Source: a candidate division WOR-3 bacterium
GTDB lineage: Bacteria > Hydrothermota > Tepidihabitantia > Tepidihabitantales > Tepidihabitantaceae
Direction of reading: 5' to 3'
Assembly (NCBI GenBank): GCA_039801365.1
Contig: JBDRUN010000001.1
Span: forward strand, 1 to 37,710
Length of the DNA: 37,710 nucleotides
The translations under genes and the position numbers were made by a program. Of this stretch, positions 33,859 to 37,710 are shown one piece after another; positions within the stretch are counted from its first letter, which is position 1, and every line of letters starts with the position of its first letter. The notes under the pieces were generated by a model. It did no database searches and was not told where the DNA came from. It saw nothing but the letters and a program-made list of their open reading frames with translations.

Positions 33859-34077
33859 ATGCTTTGCTGGCAATGCGGTGCTGAAATCCCGGCCGACGCT
33901 CAGACCTGTCCTGAGTGCGACGCCGAGCTGGGCGAGACCCCAAGACTCCGGGTCCGCCGGGGCGAATTGCGCTGTCCGGAGTGTGGCTCCACTTGGGATC
34001 GGGAAGAAGAAATCTGCCCGGAGTGCGGGATGTCGCCCTTCGATGACATCCCGGCACCGGACGAAACCGACCTCTAG
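33859..34077 (+). CDS. Small double zinc-ribbon protein
   Basis: 72 residues with AGGAGG 6 nt upstream. Four CxxC pairs: CWQC and CPEC (residues 3-20) form one ribbon, CPEC and CPEC (39-57) the second; an acidic tail follows (DDIPAPDETDL). Such proteins bind two zinc ions and act as small cytoplasmic adaptors or regulators; no specific function can be assigned. It has its own promoter with an operator-like palindrome, so its expression is probably regulated. Convergent with recX. Confidence 0.8.
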   Translation: MLCWQCGAEIPADAQTCPECDAELGETPRLRVRRGELRCPECGSTWDREEEICPECGMSPFDDIPAPDETDL

Positions 34078-34102
34078 CCAGAATCACCGACCCGACGCAA
34101 GT

Positions 34103-34119
34103 GCCGGGGAGTTCCCGGC
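34103..34119 (+). terminator. Hairpin after the zinc-ribbon gene
   Basis: Stem GCCGGG / CCCGGC with loop GAGTT, 25 nt after the stop; little T-run follows. The rest of the gap to recX (34120-34270) shows nothing recognisable. Confidence 0.4.
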
Positions 34120-34270
34120 TTAGCCCCTAGAACCACTTCTAATCGTCTGGTGTGGTTGATAACTAATGACCTGTGTCAGCGGTCATGGACTTGCTGCGGG
34201 CTCATCGCGCAGCCAGGGAATGGAGTTTCGGGCGACAAGTTCTGATTCCCGGCGCTTTGCCGTACCGCGA

Positions 34271-34882
34271 CTAGTCTTCTTCGAGCTCAAGCACCTGCGA
34301 GATAGTGCTATAGGCAAACCCGCGGCGAGCGAGAAGTGCAAAGAGCCGTTTCTTTCGTGTCTTCTCGTCCAGGCCGGTATAGCGCCTGGCATACTTGGCG
34401 ACCAGCTCCTTTGCGGCAATCGCCTCGTCCGGCGCATCCCGTAAGGCTGCTTCTATCTCCAGCCGGGACACTCCGAGCTTTGTCAGTTCAGCCTTCACCA
34501 GCCGCCTGCTGCGGCCCGCAGCCCGAATACGCGCTTCAGCGTAGTCCTGGGCAAACTTCGCATCGTCCACCAGTCTCAACTCCGCCAGTCGCCTGATTGC
34601 CGCGTCGGTTACCGCTTCCGAAAAACCCTTTCTGAGCAACCGGCTTCGCAACTCCCTAAGCGTCCGGGCCCGGTATGACAGCAGCAGCGCCGCGTACTCC
34701 TTGGCCTGGCGAAGTTCATCATCCTGCTTGATACGCTCAAGTTCCTGTTCCGAAAGTTCCTGCCCGACCGCAAGCCCCAAATTCTCAGCGGTCTTCTTGC
34801 TCAGGTTCAGGACGTCGCTGCCGTCGAGAAAAACCTGCACGCGGCCTGGTTTTCCTGGCCGCCTTCTGATCTCCGAAATCAC
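34271..34882 (-). CDS. recX: RecA regulator RecX
   Basis: 203 residues. RecX binds RecA filaments and limits their activity. The three-helix repeats of the family are visible: AKEYAALLLSYRARTLRELRSRLLRKGFSEAVTDAAIRRLAELRLVDDAKFAQDY, then GRSRRLVKAELTKLGVSRLEIEAAL and KTRKKRLFALLARRGFAYSTISQVL. An N-terminal ~55-residue extension (RVQVFLDGSDVLNLSKKTAENLGL) is common in RecX. The start is GTG 34882. It lies 81 nt behind recA on the same strand; the recA-recX pair is a typical operon. Confidence 0.88.
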   Translation of the reverse strand: MISEIRRRPGKPGRVQVFLDGSDVLNLSKKTAENLGLAVGQELSEQELERIKQDDELRQAKEYAALLLSYRARTLRELRSRLLRKGFSEAVTDAAIRRLAELRLVDDAKFAQDYAEARIRAAGRSRRLVKAELTKLGVSRLEIEAALRDAPDEAIAAKELVAKYARRYTGLDEKTRKKRLFALLARRGFAYSTISQVLELEED

Positions 34883-34963
34883 CCGCCGATGTTGTCGCGT
34901 CTCCGTGGCTCGGCGCCTCCTGGCTATTGGCCACCACGTCGGATTTTCCGGGACATCCCCAGC

Positions 34964-36013
34964 CTACTTCTTCTTTGATGGTTCGGATGCCGGGCCCTCG
35001 TTCTTCAAGGACTTGGGCCTGGGGATGCCGAGCTTCTCGCGCAGGGCCGTTTCAATTTTCTCGGCGTCCTTCGGGTTCTCATTCAGATATTCAATGGCCG
35101 CCTCGCGACCTTGGCCAATGCGCTTCTCGCCAAAGGTGTACCAGGACCCTGATTTCCCCAGAATGCCCTGTTCCACGCCCATATCTACTAGCTCTCCAGA
35201 CCGCAGGATGCCATCAGAATAGATAAGGTCGAACTCGGCCTGGCGGAACGGCGGGGCCAGCTTGTTTTTCACTACCCTCACGCGGGTGCGTGCGCCAATT
35301 ACTTCCTCGCCCTTCTTGATGGCGGCGATTCTGCGAACGTCAAGCCGCACCGACGTGTAGAACTTCAGTGCCAGGCCGCCGGGCGTAGTTTCCGGCGAGC
35401 CGAACATCACGCCAATCTTATGTCTTATCTGATTCGTGAATACTGCGCAGGTCTTGGACTTGGAAGCAACACCCGAAAGTTTGCGCAAAGCCTGTGACAT
35501 GAGACGCGCCTGGACCCCGACAAATGCGTCGCCCATCTCGCCCTCGATTTCCGCCTTGGGCACGAGCGCGGCGACCGAGTCAACCACAAAAAGGTCCAAT
35601 CCGCCTGACCGGGTTAGAATCTCGGCGATCTCCAGAGCCTGCTCGCCTGAGTCTGGCTGGGACACCAGTAACTGCTCAACGTCGACGCCCAGCCGTTCGG
35701 CATAAGCCGGGTCCATTGCGTGCTCGGCGTCAATAAACGCGGCGGTGCCGCCGAGCTTCTGGCACTGTGCGATGAGCTCAAGCGCCAGGGTGGTCTTGCC
35801 TGAGGCTTCAGGGCCAAATATCTCAACAAACCGACCCCGCGGCACGCCACCGATGCCAAGTGCGGCATCCAGCCCGAGCGAACCGGTCGGAATAGCCTCA
35901 ACTGGAACCCGGGCGTGAGAGTCGCCCAGGCGCATCACCGAACCCTTGCCGAACTGCTTCTCGATTTGTCCAAGGGCGCTGCCGAGTGCGGCTTCTTTCT
36001 CATCTTTGGGCAT
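34964..36013 (-). CDS. recA: Recombinase RecA
   Basis: 349 residues. This is the ATP-dependent DNA strand-exchange protein and SOS co-protease. Walker A is GPEASGKTT (~66-74); [18 protein letters not shown] opens the core; [14 protein letters not shown] and QALRKLSG form loop L1 and its flank; [35 protein letters not shown] includes loop L2. The C-terminal domain and a lysine/acidic tail are present. ATG 36013 has GGAGG 4 nt upstream. No LexA-type box is evident at its promoter. Confidence 0.98.
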   Translation of the reverse strand: MPKDEKEAALGSALGQIEKQFGKGSVMRLGDSHARVPVEAIPTGSLGLDAALGIGGVPRGRFVEIFGPEASGKTTLALELIAQCQKLGGTAAFIDAEHAMDPAYAERLGVDVEQLLVSQPDSGEQALEIAEILTRSGGLDLFVVDSVAALVPKAEIEGEMGDAFVGVQARLMSQALRKLSGVASKSKTCAVFTNQIRHKIGVMFGSPETTPGGLALKFYTSVRLDVRRIAAIKKGEEVIGARTRVRVVKNKLAPPFRQAEFDLIYSDGILRSGELVDMGVEQGILGKSGSWYTFGEKRIGQGREAAIEYLNENPKDAEKIETALREKLGIPRPKSLKNEGPASEPSKKK

Positions 36014-36034
36014 CTTTCCTCCGAGGTTGGCGCC

Positions 36035-36062
36035 AGTATAGAACCGACCTTCACAAAGTCAA
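36035..36062 (-). promoter_or_regulatory. recA promoter
   Basis: Minus strand TTGACT (36062-36057), 16-bp spacer, TATACT (36040-36035). It starts inside the last codons of the upstream ThiD2-like gene. Confidence 0.75.
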
Positions 36063-36565
36063 GGACGGGCCGCGACGCCTGCCTTCAGACTCCTGGCATC
36101 AGATTTCTGACTTACCTTGAGCGCTTGCTTCTCCAAGTCGTAGAGCCGGAACCGGATTGCCTTGAACCGGCCGCTGGCGCGCGGCGCTGCAACCTTGAGC
36201 ACCTCTTCAAGCACCCGGGCGGCCTCCTCAGCCCGCTTGAAGTTGGCAAACAGCACATCCTCAAGACTACCTCGCTTTGTCCGATCGAACCGGTCACCGC
36301 GGCCAAGGTCTGTTTCGCTCCTGCGGCTCAGAACTGCGATACGGCGCAGCGTTCGGGTCTCGACTCCCAGCCGGGTCCGCACTGCCCGCACGCTACGCAA
36401 CAAACCCCGGCACTCAAGCCCAAATCGAACCACATCCTCGACCACCTTCAGCCCTTCGGTCAGCCGGTTGATATTGACGTCAACGATACGGCTGACCCTG
36501 TCCAACACTGCTACCTGGAATCGTTGACCCGACGCCTTACCCGTTGCGGCTATCCTCCACAGCAA
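36059..36565 (-). CDS. Stand-alone ThiD2-type domain protein
   Basis: 168 residues at most; the start is uncertain (TTG 36565 is weak; GTG at residue 20, before LDRVSRIVDVN, is the better family start). The pattern SRIVDVNINRLTEGLKVVEDVVRFGLE, LRSVRAVRTRLG, then SLEDVLFANFKRAEEAARVLEEVLK and FRLYDLEKQAL is that of the ThiD2 domain (PF17792), found N-terminal to thiamine-phosphate synthase ThiE in some bacteria. Here no ThiE barrel follows, so it is either a free-standing domain acting with a separate ThiE or a truncated gene. Role in thiamine synthesis is an inference. Confidence 0.65.
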   Translation of the reverse strand: MLWRIAATGKASGQRFQVAVLDRVSRIVDVNINRLTEGLKVVEDVVRFGLECRGLLRSVRAVRTRLGVETRTLRRIAVLSRRSETDLGRGDRFDRTKRGSLEDVLFANFKRAEEAARVLEEVLKVAAPRASGRFKAIRFRLYDLEKQALKVSQKSDARSLKAGVAARP

Positions 36566-36774
36566 CAGCCGGCCGGCTTATCCGGCCCATTCTTCTGCAT
36601 CGGCTCATTGCAACACCCAATTGCGCAGACCTAAACGCAACACCTATCGACCTTAGACACTACTACCCCCGTCGCTACACGAGTACATTTCAATTCCTCT
36701 GACCCAAGAACTTCCGCTCGTTCTTATCTCACAGTTGCTCCAAAACTATCTACCCCGGCGTTCAGTCCCAATAC

Positions 36775-37617
36775 CTACGGAACAACCACCCAGACGTCGA
36801 CACCAACGTAGAAATTCGGGTAACTCCCGCCCCTGGACAGCTTGTACACGGGTAGTGCGACCTTAGGTCGAAAAACGAGACTTGGCGCCAATTTGACCAA
36901 AAGCAACGCATTGACCACATGCTGGCTCACTTCGGTGTGCGCCACCGGCGTACCCCTGACCAAGTTCTGTCCGATCATGTATCCCGACAGCGCAACCTGG
37001 GGTGTGAGCACTTGCGACAGCACAAAGTCAAAATTGACAACGTACTCGAACATGTTCCCAATCTTGATGATGCTGTCGGTCTTGCCATTGAACCAGTATG
37101 CCCCGCGGGCATGGCCGATTAGGGGACCGAGCCGCGCCGTATGCGCGCACAAGCCCAGCCCGACGTCGGTCGTTCGATCACCAATCGGTAACAACTGGCC
37201 CCTACCCGCGGTCGGAAAGTTGACCCCAAGCGCCAGTGCCGCCTTTACCGGTGACAACGGGTTCGCAAGGAACGCGTACCGTGCATTCAGCATTACATCA
37301 CCGAGCCCGCTTGAGCTATACTCGCCCTGTCGCTTTGCCGCAAAAGGCATCACGGCCCCGACCTCGAGCCGCCGAGCGAGCCCCAGTCCCAGAATTACAT
37401 CGGCACTGACGGTCGTTCTGGGCAGAAATCCGGCAGGAGTAACATAACTGGCACTGTCCCAGTTGTACGTTCTCGCCGACTTATTGTACCCGAAGTTCAC
37501 CCAAGCCAGCAACTGCATTGGCTTCACAACCGAGCCGGTGCGACCGAGCAATGCTGTCCCGGACGCGGTCCCAGCAATGCCGACAAGACAGACCGCAAGG
37601 ACCAAAGATTTTCTCAA
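36775..37617 (-). CDS. Outer-membrane beta-barrel-like secreted protein
   Basis: 280 residues. The start is TTG 37617, supported by AGAGGAGG about 5 nt upstream and by the signal peptide that follows (RKSLVLAVCLVGIAGTASG). The mature protein alternates amphipathic strands and turns (VSADVILGLGLARRLEVGAVMPFA, GLGDVMLNARYAFLA, VKAALALGVNFPT, TDVGLGLCAHTARLG...ARGAYWF) and ends in hydrophobic strands with a terminal VVVP. This resembles the transporter/phenol-degradation-type outer membrane barrels; no substrate can be named. Transcribed alone from its own promoter. Confidence 0.7.
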   Translation of the reverse strand: MRKSLVLAVCLVGIAGTASGTALLGRTGSVVKPMQLLAWVNFGYNKSARTYNWDSASYVTPAGFLPRTTVSADVILGLGLARRLEVGAVMPFAAKRQGEYSSSGLGDVMLNARYAFLANPLSPVKAALALGVNFPTAGRGQLLPIGDRTTDVGLGLCAHTARLGPLIGHARGAYWFNGKTDSIIKIGNMFEYVVNFDFVLSQVLTPQVALSGYMIGQNLVRGTPVAHTEVSQHVVNALLLVKLAPSLVFRPKVALPVYKLSRGGSYPNFYVGVDVWVVVP

Positions 37618-37634
37618 GTTTCCTCCTCTGGCTA

Positions 37635-37666
37635 GTTCAGGATAGACCCTGAACCATACTTGTCAA
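37635..37666 (-). promoter_or_regulatory. Promoter of the barrel gene with an operator-like dyad
   Basis: Minus strand TTGACA (37666-37661), 16-bp spacer, TATCCT (37644-37639). The perfect dyad GTTCAGG-N6-CCTGAAC (37635-37654) covers the -10 box and suggests repressor control. Confidence 0.65.
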
Positions 37667-37710
37667 TCAGCCGCAGGCCTAATTGCCGGTCAGTACCACC
37701 TTAGTCGTAC

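Noticed and set aside
1..37710. CRISPR arrays, rRNA and tRNA genes
   Set aside because: No regularly spaced repeats, no conserved rRNA segments and no cloverleaf with a T-arm consensus were seen on reading both strands.

Overview
This is a gene-dense, GC-rich bacterial chromosome segment. Secreted proteins with Por/T9SS-like C-terminal sorting modules (LVIVD-repeat protein, Omp28-like protein, C25 gingipain-family protease), a TPR-rich kinase/sigma54 regulator and many leaderless genes suggest an uncultured Gram-negative lineage such as candidate division WOR-3 (Stahlbacteria) or a relative. That placement is an inference from gene content; there is no rRNA or tRNA in the window to confirm it.

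Layout. 1-6180 (+): LVIVD-repeat secreted protein, an IS481-type transposase relic, flavin reductase-like protein, SAM methyltransferase, CDF metal transporter, and an Omp28/thioredoxin-like secreted protein whose reading frame is crossed by one TGA exactly where the first Cys of a CxxC is expected. 6250-11015: a stand-alone AICAR transformylase (-), divergent from a 1162-aa gingipain-family protease (+). 11016-13330: a small accessory island built from a wrecked type I restriction-modification locus (hsdM start joined to hsdS end, a second hsdS tail), a DUF3800 gene, a possible BECR-fold nuclease and a truncated four-helix-bundle gene. 13291-14057: a non-coding stretch with odd CTGAG/TTCAG-rich sequence. 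14058-15704 (+): HD-domain protein and glyQ. 16065-24527 (-): smpB, amidase, murI, rph, rluD-type and lipoprotein genes in one tight operon, then clpB with its own promoter. 24528-30480 (-): a 1747-aa Ser/Thr kinase / AAA ATPase / TPR / GAF / sigma54-activator / Fis fusion, followed by an AT-rich region with a cluster of GTCGCA sites, a sigma54 (-24/-12) promoter and a 20-codon proline-rich peptide gene with a strong Shine-Dalgarno. 30784-37710: nitrilase, YitT, a duplicated-repeat lipoprotein, a zinc-ribbon protein, recA-recX, a ThiD2-type domain protein and an outer-membrane barrel-like protein.

Promoters of one type (TTGACn, 15-18 bp, TAnnnT) stand before most transcription units. In several units the -10 box ends only 5-7 bp before the start codon, so those mRNAs should be leaderless; this corrects some start sites (yitT, the kinase fusion).

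The strongest candidate for an undescribed system is the kinase-sigma54 regulator with its adjacent sigma54-driven proline-rich micropeptide. The second is the possible selenocysteine-containing Omp28-like protein.
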